Counted from the first letter of the stretch, positions 52,653 through 61,838 are shown. The stretch: DNA of 64,000 nucleotides from Bordetella sp. BOR01 (GCF_019218885.1 NZ_JAHUWT010000002.1:620001-684000); one strand, 5' to 3'. The notes: a model not told the origin generated them from the letters alone. Numbers and translations are program-made.

Positions 52653-53822
52653 ATGAAGCGTATGACCCTATCGCGCGCCGGCACGGTACGTGTGGCCCTG
52701 GCCTGTGCCGCGGCCGCCTTGCTGCAGGCAGGCCCCGCGCATGCCGCGCAAGAGCCGATCAAAGTGGGCGCCGTGGTGTCGGCGACCGGGCCGGCATCTT
52801 TCCTGGGCGACCCGGAACAGAAGACACTGCAGTTGTACGTGGACAAGATCAACAGCCAGGGCGGTTTGCTGGGGCGCAAGCTGGAACTCACGATCTATGA
52901 CGACGCCAGCGATGCCAGCAAGGCCAACGCGTTCGCGCGGCGCCTGATCATGCAGGACGAGGTGGATGCCATCGTGGGCGGCTCGACCACAGGGTCGACC
53001 ATGGCAATGGCGCCGCAAGTGCAAGGCGCGAAAATCCCTTTCATCTCGCTGGCGGCGGCCAGCGTCATCGTCGAGCCCGTCAAGCCCTGGATCTTCAAGA
53101 TGCCGCATTCGGACCGCATGGCGGCGGCCAAGGTGCTGGACGACATGAAGAAAAATGGCTGGACCCGGCTGGCGCTGCTGTCGGACACGGGCGGGTTCGG
53201 TAAATCGGGCCGTGTCGAGACGCTGAAGCTGGCGAAGGAGATGGGCATTGAGGTGCTCGACGACCAGCAATACGGCGAGCGCGACACGGACATGACGCCG
53301 CAGCTTACCCGTATCAAGTCCAGCAATGCGCAGGCCGTGTTCGTATTCGGAACCGGCCAGGCTCCCGCCATTATTGCCCGCAACTATCGCCAGTTGGCCA
53401 TGAAGATCCCGCTGTACACCAGCCACGGACAGGCCTCGATGGAGTTCGTGCGCCTGGCGGGCGAGGCTGCCGACGGCATACGCATGCCGACGCCGGCCCT
53501 GCAGGTGGCGCGCGCGTTGCCCCAGGCCGATCCGCAACGCGATGTCAGCGTTGCCTACGCAGACGCCTTCGAGGGCAAGTACAAGGTCGAGGTGTCGACG
53601 TTCGGTGGCTATGCCCATGATGGCCTGCTGATGCTGGCCGACGCCATGAAACGTGCCGGCGGCACCGATAAGGAACAGGTTCGCCAGGCGCTGGAACAGA
53701 CCAAGGGATTCGTGGGCGTCAGCGGCATCTATACGATGACGCCCGAAGACCACATGGGGCTAGATTCTTCCGCGTTTCGAATGGTGGAAGTGCGTGACGG
53801 CACCTTCAATGAATTGCGTTGA
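52653..53822 (+). CDS. Branched-chain-type ABC importer binding protein (LivJ-like)
   Basis: A 389-residue periplasmic receptor of the Leu/Ile/Val family. Its signal peptide ends AGPAHAAQ near residue 32. The mature part has IKVGAVVSATGPASFLGDPEQKTLQLYVDKINSQGGLLGRKLELTIYDDASD and IVGGSTTGSTMAMAP, then LLSDTGGFGKSGR. Family members often bind aromatic or hydroxy acids rather than amino acids. GAGGAGACAAC precedes the ATG. Its permease and ATPase genes follow after the FMN dehydrogenase gene. Confidence 0.92.
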   Translation: MKRMTLSRAGTVRVALACAAAALLQAGPAHAAQEPIKVGAVVSATGPASFLGDPEQKTLQLYVDKINSQGGLLGRKLELTIYDDASDASKANAFARRLIMQDEVDAIVGGSTTGSTMAMAPQVQGAKIPFISLAAASVIVEPVKPWIFKMPHSDRMAAAKVLDDMKKNGWTRLALLSDTGGFGKSGRVETLKLAKEMGIEVLDDQQYGERDTDMTPQLTRIKSSNAQAVFVFGTGQAPAIIARNYRQLAMKIPLYTSHGQASMEFVRLAGEAADGIRMPTPALQVARALPQADPQRDVSVAYADAFEGKYKVEVSTFGGYAHDGLLMLADAMKRAGGTDKEQVRQALEQTKGFVGVSGIYTMTPEDHMGLDSSAFRMVEVRDGTFNELR

Positions 53823-53850
53823 CCCGAACTGACCAAGGCGGAGGGCTGGC

Positions 53851-55014
53851 ATGCAATTGAATGTGGCGGATTTCCGGACGCGTGCGCGCAGCGCGCTGCC
53901 CCGCTTCGTGTTCGACTACCTGGAAGGCGGTGCCGAAGACGAGCGCTGCCTGCGCCGCAATGCGCACGATCTGGAGCGTCTGGGGTTGTTGCCCACTGTG
54001 CTGCGCGACACGACGCAGATCGATGCCAGCCAGCAGGTATTCGGGCAGCATTGGGCCGCGCCGCTGGGCGTGGCGCCGGTTGGGCTGAATGGCCTGATGC
54101 GTCCTGGCGGCGACATACTGGCCGCGCGCGCCGCGGGCGCGGCGCGGCTGCCGTTCATTTTGTCGACGGCATCCAACAGCCGCCTGGAAGAGGTACGCGC
54201 GGCAACCACGGGGCCTTGCTGGATGCAGCTCTATGTCATGCAAGAGCGCAAGCTGGCCGAACAGATTGTCCAGCGGGCGCGGCAGGCCAGGTTCGATGCC
54301 CTGGTGCTGACCATAGACGTACCCGTCAGCGGTTACCGCGAGCGCGATGTGCGCAATGGGTTTGCGCTGCCGTTCAGGCCCGGCCCGGCCATGATGTGGG
54401 ACATGCTGGCCCATCCGCGATGGCTGGCACGCATGGCGCGCGCCGGTGCGCCGCAGTTCGTGAACCTGGCTCCCGCCCAGGGTAACGCGTCGCCGCAGGC
54501 GCAGGCCGCGCTGTTGTCGCGTGCCATGGACCGTTCTCTCGCCTGGGACGACCTGGCCTGGCTCAGGTCAATCTGGAACGGGCCGTTATTGATCAAGGGT
54601 GTGCTGCATCCGGATGATGCGCGTCGTGCGGTGTCCATGGGAATGGACGGCATCATCGTGTCGAACCATGGCGGGCGCCAACTGGATGCCGCGCCATCCA
54701 CGATAAGTATGTTGCCGCGCATCCGCGATGCCGTGGACGGCAAGGCGCCTGTGTTCATCGATGGCGGCTTTCGGCGAGGCTCTGATATTGCCAAGGCCCT
54801 GGCCTGCGGTGCGCACGGCGTATTCCTGGGGCGGCCCGTCGCTTATGGGCTGGCGGCCGGCGGCGAGGCAGGGGTGGGCAAGGTGCTGGCGCTGCTCTGC
54901 GCCGAATTGGAGCGCACCATGACGCTGGTGGGCGCGCCGCGTCCTGGTGATTTCGGCCGGACCCATTTGTGCGCTCAGGATCCCTTTTCAGACAGGCGAG
55001 GCTTTGATGGCTGA
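53851..55014 (+). CDS. mdlB: FMN-dependent alpha-hydroxyacid dehydrogenase, (S)-mandelate dehydrogenase-like
   Basis: A 387-residue FMN enzyme close to Pseudomonas (S)-mandelate dehydrogenase. Shared parts are FVFDYLEGGAEDE, LGVAPVGLNG, FILSTASNS, WMQLYVMQER, TIDVPVSGYRERDVRNGF, the active-site SNHGGRQLD and FIDGGFRRGSDIAKAL. In APVGLNG a glycine occupies the place where glycolate oxidases have alanine, as in mandelate dehydrogenase. It would oxidise an (S)-2-aryl-2-hydroxyacid to the 2-oxoacid, passing electrons to the respiratory chain. It lies between the importer receptor and permease genes and overlaps the latter by 8 bases. The symbol is by similarity. Confidence 0.82.
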   Translation: MQLNVADFRTRARSALPRFVFDYLEGGAEDERCLRRNAHDLERLGLLPTVLRDTTQIDASQQVFGQHWAAPLGVAPVGLNGLMRPGGDILAARAAGAARLPFILSTASNSRLEEVRAATTGPCWMQLYVMQERKLAEQIVQRARQARFDALVLTIDVPVSGYRERDVRNGFALPFRPGPAMMWDMLAHPRWLARMARAGAPQFVNLAPAQGNASPQAQAALLSRAMDRSLAWDDLAWLRSIWNGPLLIKGVLHPDDARRAVSMGMDGIIVSNHGGRQLDAAPSTISMLPRIRDAVDGKAPVFIDGGFRRGSDIAKALACGAHGVFLGRPVAYGLAAGGEAGVGKVLALLCAELERTMTLVGAPRPGDFGRTHLCAQDPFSDRRGFDG

Positions 55015-55879
55015 TTTTGCGCAATTCGTGTTTGCGGGGCTGACGACGGGCGCCATCTACGCGCTTGCCGCCCTGGGATTCTCGGTGATCTATAACGCCA
55101 GCGGCGTCATCAACTTTGCGCAGGGCGATTTCCTGATGCTGGGCGGCATGGTGGCCGCTACCCTGGTTGGCGCGCAGGTGCCGCTATCGGCCGCGGTGTT
55201 GTTGGCGGTCATCGTCGGCGTGGCGGCAGGCCTGCTGCTTTACCTGCTGGCGATACGGCCGGCCCGCAATGCCAATATCCTGTCGCTGATCATCATCACG
55301 ATCGGCGCATCGTTGTTCATACAGGGGGCGGTGCAACTGGTGCTGGGCAAGAACCAGCGCACCTTGCCGGCATTCAGCGGCGATGACGCGCTGTCCTGGT
55401 TCGGGGCCTACGTATTGCCGCAAAGCCTGTGGGTCTGGGGCGTGTCTATCGTCTTGATGATCGGGTGCGCCTGCTTCTTCAAGCTGACACTGACCGGTAA
55501 GGCCATGTTGGCAGTCGCGGCAAACCGACTGGCGTCGCAGGCAGTGGGAATCAGCACGTCGCGCATGCTGTTGCTGTCTTTCGGCATCGCGGCCGCATTG
55601 AGCACGGTGGCCGGGGCGGTGGCGGCGCCCATCACGACCACAGTCTACGACCTGGGCCTGATGCTGGGCATGAAGGGGTTCGTGGCCGCGACGCTGGGCG
55701 GCCTGGGTAGCGGGGTGGGTGCCATTGTGGGCGGGTTGCTGGTTGGACTGCTGGAAGCATTCATGGCCGGCTATGTGTCGTCCGCCTACAAAGATGCCGT
55801 GCCTTTCGTCCTGATCATCGTCATCTTGCTTGTCATGCCCCAGGGGATCTTTGGCAAGCGCAGCACGGAGCGCGTATGA
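55007..55879 (+). CDS. livH: Branched-chain-type ABC importer permease (LivH)
   Basis: A 290-residue membrane protein with about eight helices. Family signatures are FAGLTTGAIYALAALGFSVIYNASGVINFAQGDFLMLGG at the start and AANRLASQAVGISTSRMLLLSFGIAAALSTVAG in the middle, the latter being the ATPase-contact region. ATG 55007 lies inside the end of the FMN dehydrogenase gene. The stop overlaps the LivM start. The symbol names the family; the substrate is probably not a branched-chain amino acid here. Confidence 0.9.
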   Translation: MADFAQFVFAGLTTGAIYALAALGFSVIYNASGVINFAQGDFLMLGGMVAATLVGAQVPLSAAVLLAVIVGVAAGLLLYLLAIRPARNANILSLIIITIGASLFIQGAVQLVLGKNQRTLPAFSGDDALSWFGAYVLPQSLWVWGVSIVLMIGCACFFKLTLTGKAMLAVAANRLASQAVGISTSRMLLLSFGIAAALSTVAGAVAAPITTTVYDLGLMLGMKGFVAATLGGLGSGVGAIVGGLLVGLLEAFMAGYVSSAYKDAVPFVLIIVILLVMPQGIFGKRSTERV

Positions 55880-56808
55880 GATTTCCCGTGCGCCCTTCAT
55901 TATGTGTGCTGGCGGTGGTGCTTGCCGTCTTGCCGCTGGCATTGACCAACAACTTTCTGATGGACCTGGCCGTGCGCATCGGCCTGGCCGCCATCGCGGC
56001 CATCGGGCTCAACCTGCTGATGGGGTTCGCGGGCCAGGTCAGCATAGGCCACGCGGCATTCGTGGCCATCGGCGCCTACGGCGTGGGCATCCTGACCTCG
56101 AAGCTGAACTGGCCGCCCCTGGCGGCCATGGCGGCTGCCGTACTGGGCGCCGCCGTCGTCGCGTACCTGATTGCGCGGCCGATATTGCGGCTGCGCGGCC
56201 ATTCGCTGACGATGGCCACGCTGGGCCTGGGCATCATCGTCAATATGGTGCTGATCAACGAGGTCCAGTGGACCGGCGGCCCGGACGGCATGCCGGTCGA
56301 GCCCCTGGCGGTTTTCGGCCATGCGGTAGAGGGAATGGCGACGTGGTACGCCCTGGTGGCGGTGCTGCTTTTCATTGCGGTATTGCTATCGCTGAATCTC
56401 TATTCGTCGCCGGCCGGCCGGGCGCTGCGCGGCCTGCACGGATCGGAAGTGGCCGCCAGGGCCACGGGGGTGGACGTGGTTTCCTACAAAGTGCGCGCCT
56501 TCGTGGCCTCGGCGGTCTTCACGTCGCTGGCGGGCTGTCTTACCGCCCACTATCTGGGCTTCATCACGCCGTCGCTGTCGGGGTTCACCTATTCGGTCGA
56601 GCTGGCCACCATGGTGGTGCTGGGCGGCATGGCTTCCACCTTCGGCGCGGTGCTGGGCGCGGCATTGCTGACGGTGCTGCCGCAGGCACTGGGAGGCCTG
56701 CACGAGTACGAGATGATGTGCTTCGGGCTGATCCTGATGCTGACCATGATCTTCCTGCCCAAGGGACTGGTGCCCACTTTGGCGGAAGCGCTGCACCGGA
56801 GAAAATGA
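55876..56808 (+). CDS. livM: Branched-chain-type ABC importer permease (LivM)
   Basis: A 310-residue membrane protein with about nine helices. It carries GLAAIAAIGLNLLMGFAGQVSIGHAAFVAIGAYG, the LivM hallmark, and GLHGSEVAARATGVDVVSYKVRAFVASAVFTSLAGCL as the coupling region. ATGA overlaps join it to livH upstream and livG downstream. With livH it forms the membrane pore of the importer. Confidence 0.9.
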   Translation: MRFPVRPSLCVLAVVLAVLPLALTNNFLMDLAVRIGLAAIAAIGLNLLMGFAGQVSIGHAAFVAIGAYGVGILTSKLNWPPLAAMAAAVLGAAVVAYLIARPILRLRGHSLTMATLGLGIIVNMVLINEVQWTGGPDGMPVEPLAVFGHAVEGMATWYALVAVLLFIAVLLSLNLYSSPAGRALRGLHGSEVAARATGVDVVSYKVRAFVASAVFTSLAGCLTAHYLGFITPSLSGFTYSVELATMVVLGGMASTFGAVLGAALLTVLPQALGGLHEYEMMCFGLILMLTMIFLPKGLVPTLAEALHRRK

Positions 56809-57572
56809 TGCTGGAAGTCCAGGGATTGACACGTTTCTTCGGAGGTGTCGCCGCGGTGCAAGACGTTAGCTTCACGGTCAGCGCGGGCGATGTCCATGCG
56901 GTGATAGGCCCCAACGGCGCGGGCAAGACGACGCTGTTCAATTTGATCAGTGGTGTGTATACGCCCAGTGCGGGGCGGGTACTGCTCGACGGGCGGGATG
57001 TCGGCGGCTTGACGCCCGACCGGCTGGCGCGACGCGGCGTCAGCCGCACGTTCCAGAACCTGCAGGTCTGCATGAACATGACGGCGTGCGAGAACGTCAT
57101 GCTGGGGGCACACTTGCGCCAGCGCGGGGGCCTGACGGCGGGCCTGCTGGCCCTGACACGGCCGTCCGACCGTCGCTTGGCCGATCAGGCGCAGGCATGG
57201 ATGGAAATGGCTGGCGTGGGCGCTTATGGCGGGCATCATGCTTCGCAATTATCGTTCGGCGTGTTGAAGCGGCTGGAGATTGCCCGTGCGCTGGCGGGCG
57301 AACCGCGCCTGTTGCTGCTGGACGAACCCGCTGCCGGGCTGAACGACAGCGAGACCGCCGAACTGACCGCGCTGATCCGGCGCATCGCGGAGTCCGGCAT
57401 TACCGTATTGCTGGTGGAACACGACATGCACATGGTCATGGGGATCTCGGATCAGATACTGGTGCTGGACCATGGCAAGAAACTGGCTGAAGGCACGGCG
57501 CAGCAGGTTCGGGAGAACACCAAGGTCATCGAGGCCTACCTGGGAGCCGACTATGCCTGCGATGCAAACTAG
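56805..57572 (+). CDS. livG: Branched-chain-type ABC importer ATPase (LivG)
   Basis: A 255-residue ATPase with Walker A GPNGAGKTTLFNLISG, the LivG-specific GVSRTFQNLQVCMNMTACENVMLG, signature LSFGVLKRLEIARAL (a variant of LSGGQ), Walker B LLLLDEPAAGLN and switch His in LLVEHDMHMVM. The start ATG overlaps the LivM stop; a second ATG follows directly. It overlaps livF by 20 bases, so the two ATPases are translated together. Confidence 0.92.
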   Translation: MMLEVQGLTRFFGGVAAVQDVSFTVSAGDVHAVIGPNGAGKTTLFNLISGVYTPSAGRVLLDGRDVGGLTPDRLARRGVSRTFQNLQVCMNMTACENVMLGAHLRQRGGLTAGLLALTRPSDRRLADQAQAWMEMAGVGAYGGHHASQLSFGVLKRLEIARALAGEPRLLLLDEPAAGLNDSETAELTALIRRIAESGITVLLVEHDMHMVMGISDQILVLDHGKKLAEGTAQQVRENTKVIEAYLGADYACDAN

Positions 57573-58317
57573 CCGCTTGGCCGACGATACCGGGCAGGCC
57601 CCGGACCCGCACGCCATGGCCTTGTCGGTGCGCGGCCTGAAGGCGGGGTATGGACGGATCCAGGTGCTGCACGGCATCGACCTGGACCTGCCACGCGGGC
57701 AACTGGTGGCCTTGGTGGGCGCCAATGGCGCGGGCAAGACCACCCTGCTGCGCACCCTGTCCGGCCTGGTGCCGGCCCGCGAGGGCAGCGTCATTCTGAT
57801 GGGCCGCGATATCAGCCGCCATGCGCCAGACCGGCGGGTCAGGGCCGGGCTGGCCCAGGTACTGGAAGGACGGCAGGTGTTCGGGCCGCTGTCGGTAGAA
57901 GACAACCTGCTGTTGGGCGGCTATGTCAGGGGCCGGGCGGCCAGCGAACGCATAGAGGAAATGTACGCGCTGTTTCCTGTATTGAAGCAGAAGCGCATGC
58001 TGCCCGCGGGAACCCTGTCGGGCGGGCAGCAGCAAATGCTGGCGATTGCGCGCGCCCTGATGAGCCGGCCGCGCGTGTTGCTGCTGGACGAGCCGTCGAT
58101 GGGGCTGGCGCCCTTGCTGGTCAGCGAGGTGCTGGGTGTCGTCGAGCGATTGCGCGACCTGGATATGCCGATCTTGCTGGTCGAGCAGAATGCCCGCGCC
58201 GCATTGGCGTTGGCAGACCACGCGTATGTGCTGGAAGTCGGGCGCATCACGGTATCGGGTACCGGGCAAGATCTGCTGCACGATGCGCGTGTCATGCAGG
58301 CGTACCTGGGTCTATAG
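57553..58317 (+). CDS. livF: Branched-chain-type ABC importer ATPase (LivF)
   Basis: A 254-residue ATPase with Walker A GANGAGKTTLLRTLSG, the LivF-type GLAQVLEGRQVFGPLSVEDNLLLGGY, signature LSGGQQQMLAIARALMSRP, Walker B LLLDEPSMGLAP and LLVEQNARAALALADHAYVLEVG. The first ~22 residues before the domain are extra. Starts at 57553 and 57562 are both possible. It completes the importer; the mandelate racemase gene follows 53 bases later. Confidence 0.92.
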   Translation: MPAMQTSRLADDTGQAPDPHAMALSVRGLKAGYGRIQVLHGIDLDLPRGQLVALVGANGAGKTTLLRTLSGLVPAREGSVILMGRDISRHAPDRRVRAGLAQVLEGRQVFGPLSVEDNLLLGGYVRGRAASERIEEMYALFPVLKQKRMLPAGTLSGGQQQMLAIARALMSRPRVLLLDEPSMGLAPLLVSEVLGVVERLRDLDMPILLVEQNARAALALADHAYVLEVGRITVSGTGQDLLHDARVMQAYLGL

Positions 58318-58370
58318 TTTGGCGGCACACCTTGCCGCGAGCGGCATCATGAAGACGGATGGGAAACCTC

Positions 58371-59459
58371 ATGAGCGATCTGCACGTTACCTCGGTTCAA
58401 GCGCGCGCCGTGCTGGTGCCCCTGGAACATCCGGTGCGCACCAGCGTGGGCGTCGTCGACAAAGCACCGCTGGTGCTGATCGATCTGCACACCCCCGACA
58501 AGAATATCGTCGGGCGTTCGTATTTGTTCACGTACACACCGTTGGCACTGTTGCCCACCTGCCTGCTGGTGCGGCAGCTGGGGCAGGTGCTGGAACGCCA
58601 GCCATTGGCGCCCGCCGACCTTGACCGCTTGCTGAGCTCGCGCTTGCGCCTGTTGGGCCGTACCGGCCTGGCGGGCATGGCATGCGCGGGGCTGGACATG
58701 GCGGCCTGGGACGCACTCGCGGTTAGCCACGGTCAGCCGCTTGCGCGGCTATTGGGCGGTTCTCTTGCGCCTGTGCAAGCCTACGACAGCCATGCGATGG
58801 ACGGCATCGACCTGGGCGTGCGGCGAGCCGCCGTGTCGATGGAACAAGGGTTTCGCGCGATCAAGACCAAGATCGGCTATCCGTCCATAGACGAAGATCT
58901 GCGTGTATTGCGTGCGTTGCGCAAGGTGGTGGGCTACGGCGTGGCAATCATGGCCGACTACAACCAGGGGCTGAATACGGCCGAGGCCGGACAGCGCCTG
59001 CATGCGCTGCGCGACGAGAGGCTGGCCTGGATCGAGGAACCCACGCTGCAGGAAGATTACGCCGGGCACGCCCGCTTGCGCGCGCAAAGCCATATTCCCG
59101 TCCAGATGGGCGAGAACTGGTGCAGCGTGGACGAAATGCACAAGGCGCTATTGGCGGGCGCTTGCGACCTGGCCATGCCCGATATCATGAAGATAGGCGG
59201 CGTCACGGCTTGGCAGCGTGCCTCGGCACTGGCGCAAGCCCATGGAATTCCTGTATCCAGCCATATCTTCCAGGAATTCAGCGCCCACATGCTGGCGGTA
59301 ACGCCGGGTGCGCACTACCTGGAACGCATGGACCTGGCGGCGCCCATCCTGCGCGAAGCCCTGGTGTTCCGTGACGGCTGCGCCCAGATCGGCGATGCCC
59401 CGGGCGTGGGGTTGGCATGGGACGAGGACGCCGTAGAGCGTTATGCCGTGGCCGGCTAG
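58371..59459 (+). CDS. mdlA: Mandelate racemase
   Basis: A 362-residue enolase-superfamily enzyme in which every known mandelate racemase residue is found one position later than in the Pseudomonas putida enzyme: Lys165 and Lys167 (IKTKIGY), Asp196 and Asn198 (MADYNQGL), Glu222 (WIEEPTLQ), Glu248 (VQMGENW), Asp271 (MPDIMKIGGVT), His298 (SSHIFQE) and Glu318 (YLERMDLA). The lysine and histidine bases act on opposite sides of the alpha carbon, so both enantiomers of a 2-hydroxy-aryl acid are handled. It follows the importer genes and shares a direction with the mandelate-dehydrogenase-like gene. GGGAA precedes ATG 58371; 58359 is an alternative. Confidence 0.9.
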   Translation: MSDLHVTSVQARAVLVPLEHPVRTSVGVVDKAPLVLIDLHTPDKNIVGRSYLFTYTPLALLPTCLLVRQLGQVLERQPLAPADLDRLLSSRLRLLGRTGLAGMACAGLDMAAWDALAVSHGQPLARLLGGSLAPVQAYDSHAMDGIDLGVRRAAVSMEQGFRAIKTKIGYPSIDEDLRVLRALRKVVGYGVAIMADYNQGLNTAEAGQRLHALRDERLAWIEEPTLQEDYAGHARLRAQSHIPVQMGENWCSVDEMHKALLAGACDLAMPDIMKIGGVTAWQRASALAQAHGIPVSSHIFQEFSAHMLAVTPGAHYLERMDLAAPILREALVFRDGCAQIGDAPGVGLAWDEDAVERYAVAG

Positions 59460-59495
59460 CGGCGCGGCCGGACGAGAGGACATGGCGCGAACGGT

Positions 59496-60503
59496 TCAAG
59501 CCGGATCCGCCCCTCCGCCCCAGGGCTGGAACGCCCGGTCGATGTCCTGCCGCGTCGCGGCACCGTGACGCAGCAGCAGGGTCAGCAGCACCTTGGCCTT
59601 CACGCCGTCCAGCCAGCCGGCCCGGATCAGGCCGCGGCGCTGCAGGTCGATCTCGCCGCCGGTAAAACCGTAGGTGCGTGCCAGCACTTCGCCCGCGCCG
59701 GTGCGCGAGGCCAATATGACGGGGATGCGCTGCGCGGCGCGTTCCAGCGCATCGGCAACGCTGGCGGGCACATGGCCGCCGCCCGTGCCTTCCACAACCA
59801 GGCCGCCGAAGCCGCCGCCAGCCACCGCGTCGATCAGCGCGCCGTCATCGCCCAGGGCAATGGTCAGCAGCGCCACCCGCACCTGGCGTGGATGTTCGCT
59901 CAGGGCGACGCCCGGCATGGGTTCCAGGCGATTGGCGATGCGGACCGTGCCTTCGGCCAGCCAGCCCAATTGCCCCGCCTGCCCCGACGAGAACGCCGAC
60001 GGACTGCTGGTGTGCACTTTGCGTACATACCGGGAGGCATGGATCTCGTCGTTCAGCACCACCAGGCAGCCCAGCCCATGTGCCTGCGGGCTGGCCGCGA
60101 CCTGTACCGCGGCCAGCAGGTTCGCCGGCCCGTCGGTTCCCGGCACGGTGGGGTTGCGCATGGCGCCGGTCACGACGACCGGCATGCCGGGCGTCACCAG
60201 GCGGTCGAGCGCGAAGGCGGTTTCTTCTATGGTATCCGTGCCTTGCGTGATGACGAGGCCATCCACGCCGGCCTGGGCGTGGTGCGCGATCTCGGCCGCC
60301 AATGCATGCAGGTCGTCGTATCCCAGGTGAGCGCCGGGCAACTGGCGAAACGAATGCGATTCGATGTCGGCGACTGCGTCCAGGCCGGGTACGGCCGCGA
60401 CCAGCGCTGCGCCGGTCAGCGTGGGCACGACGCCGCCGGTGTCGCTGCGGGTCATGGCGATGGTGCCGCCCAGTGCCAGTACTTTTATGCGAGGTTTGTT
60501 CAT
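59496..60503 (-). CDS. L-asparaginase/glutaminase (type I/II family)
   Basis: A 335-residue asparaginase. The first catalytic threonine lies in LALGGTIAMTRSDTGG (Thr14) and the second in VITQGTDTIEET (Thr89-Asp90). GAMRNPTVPGTDGPANL and SRYVRKVHTSSPSAFSS also match the family. No signal peptide is visible, so it is probably cytoplasmic. It hydrolyses asparagine or a related amide to acid and ammonia. It is convergent with the mandelate racemase gene and lies 181 bases downstream of the IclR gene in the same direction; that gap shows no clear gene. Confidence 0.9.
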   Translation of the reverse strand: MNKPRIKVLALGGTIAMTRSDTGGVVPTLTGAALVAAVPGLDAVADIESHSFRQLPGAHLGYDDLHALAAEIAHHAQAGVDGLVITQGTDTIEETAFALDRLVTPGMPVVVTGAMRNPTVPGTDGPANLLAAVQVAASPQAHGLGCLVVLNDEIHASRYVRKVHTSSPSAFSSGQAGQLGWLAEGTVRIANRLEPMPGVALSEHPRQVRVALLTIALGDDGALIDAVAGGGFGGLVVEGTGGGHVPASVADALERAAQRIPVILASRTGAGEVLARTYGFTGGEIDLQRRGLIRAGWLDGVKAKVLLTLLLRHGAATRQDIDRAFQPWGGGADPA

Positions 60504-60684
60504 AGCGATCCTTTGCCTTTTCCCAAGTGCGGTGCCGAGTTGCTGAAGATAACGCAATGTCTGGGGCTCGGATACCAGGCCGTCGAAGTAGAGCCGGCGT
60601 AGCAGTTGGACGATTGCATCTCCATTCGTCGCAGAATGACATGCTGTGCAGGCCGATACGCATGCAGGTGTTCTTGGAGCGGCA

Positions 60685-61449
60685 TCAACGGGACAGGGCC
60701 GATTCGATCGTGGCCACGCATTCGGCCAGGCTCTTCAGTACCTGGCGCTTGCGGCTTTCGATCATGCGGTTGCTGATCGACGCCACGAATACGGCAGCCA
60801 TGGGTGTTCCCGTGCGATCGCGAATGGCTTTGCCCAGAGCGGTGATATCCAGCGCCGCGGTTCCCTCGTCCAGGGCGAAGTTCCGTTCGCGGGTTTGCCT
60901 GACTCTTTCCAGCAGTGATTCCGGGGTCAGGTGGTAACGCCGCAGCTGTGCCGCGATTTCCCTGACCACGATATTGACTTCGCCGTCGCCCAGGCCGGCC
61001 AGCAAAGCCAGGCCACCCGCGCCTACGCCCAATGGGTGGCGGTCTCCGACGTTGCGGGTCATGGTCTGGATCTCGAAATTGCCTGCAATGCGGTTCAGGC
61101 AAACCGTATCGAAGCCGCTGCGGATCAGCAGGAAAGCCATATCCCCCGTGGTTTGCGCAAGATGCCGAAGCGCGGGCTCGGACACATCGCGCAGGTTGGA
61201 TTCGGGCAGGGCGGCCAGCCCCAGTTCGTGCAGCAGCGGCCCCAGGCGATAGCCACGTTGGCCTGCATCGCGTACCAGCATGCGTTCCTGGACCAGGCGC
61301 TGCAGCAGGCGATGTGCCGTCGACTTGTCCAGCGACGCCATCTCGGCAATGTCGATCAGGCGCAAGTTGCGCGATTGGCTGGATGCCACCAGGCGTAGCA
61401 ACAGGACTGCGCGTCCGACAGTCTGTGCCGCGGAAGTCGAATTCGTCAA
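60685..61449 (-). CDS. IclR-family regulator, probable TTG start
   Basis: A ~254-residue IclR regulator. The winged helix is at residues ~6-65 (QTVGRAVLLLRLVASSQSRNLRLIDIAEMASLDKSTAHRLLQRLV) and the effector domain shows HLAQTTGDMAFLLIRSG and HPLGVGAGGLALLAGL. I favour TTG at 61449 because AAGGA stands 7 bases before it; GTG at 61464 has no ribosome-binding site. It is divergent from the deacetylase/papain-fold genes across an AT-rich region, and in line with the asparaginase gene, so either may be its target. Confidence 0.87.
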   Translation of the reverse strand: MTNSTSAAQTVGRAVLLLRLVASSQSRNLRLIDIAEMASLDKSTAHRLLQRLVQERMLVRDAGQRGYRLGPLLHELGLAALPESNLRDVSEPALRHLAQTTGDMAFLLIRSGFDTVCLNRIAGNFEIQTMTRNVGDRHPLGVGAGGLALLAGLGDGEVNIVVREIAAQLRRYHLTPESLLERVRQTRERNFALDEGTAALDITALGKAIRDRTGTPMAAVFVASISNRMIESRKRQVLKSLAECVATIESALSR

Positions 61450-61464
61450 AGTCGGTTCCTTCAC

Positions 61465-61838
61465 TTGGGTAGCGGATAGAGAGTCGATTTATTTATCATT
61501 AAATGAGAAAAAATAAAAAACATCGAAGCGGAAATGCTTGGAAACGGCCCGCTCGCCGCCAATTTCCAGCGCCTTTCAACTGGACAAGACACTATTTTTC
61601 TCTTTTTATATCAATATAAGATTCGATCTGCCAGCATTATCTGCAAATCCCGAGCCGGACATCCGCGGCCTTATCGTTTTCCCTAGAAATTATTAATAGT
61701 TGGGATAAATAAGAAATCTGTTTGACCTGCCTTGAACGCCGGCACTAGGATTTATCGACACTTTCAAGTTGACCCAAGCGCAGTCTGGCATGCGGTTCGG
61801 TACCCCGTGCAGAGGCGCCCGAGTTCCGGAGGCAGTGC
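61465..61838. promoter_or_regulatory. AT-rich divergent control region
   Basis: This 374-base stretch holds no gene I can support. It is far richer in A and T than the coding DNA around it, with runs such as AAAAAATAAAAAAC (61508-61521) and TTTTTCTCTTTTTATATC. A possible rightward promoter is TTGACC (61722-61727) with TAGGAT (61746-61751), 18 bases apart, leaving a leader of about 80 bases. The region probably holds the IclR sites for both directions; I could not pick out a palindrome with confidence. Confidence 0.4.
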
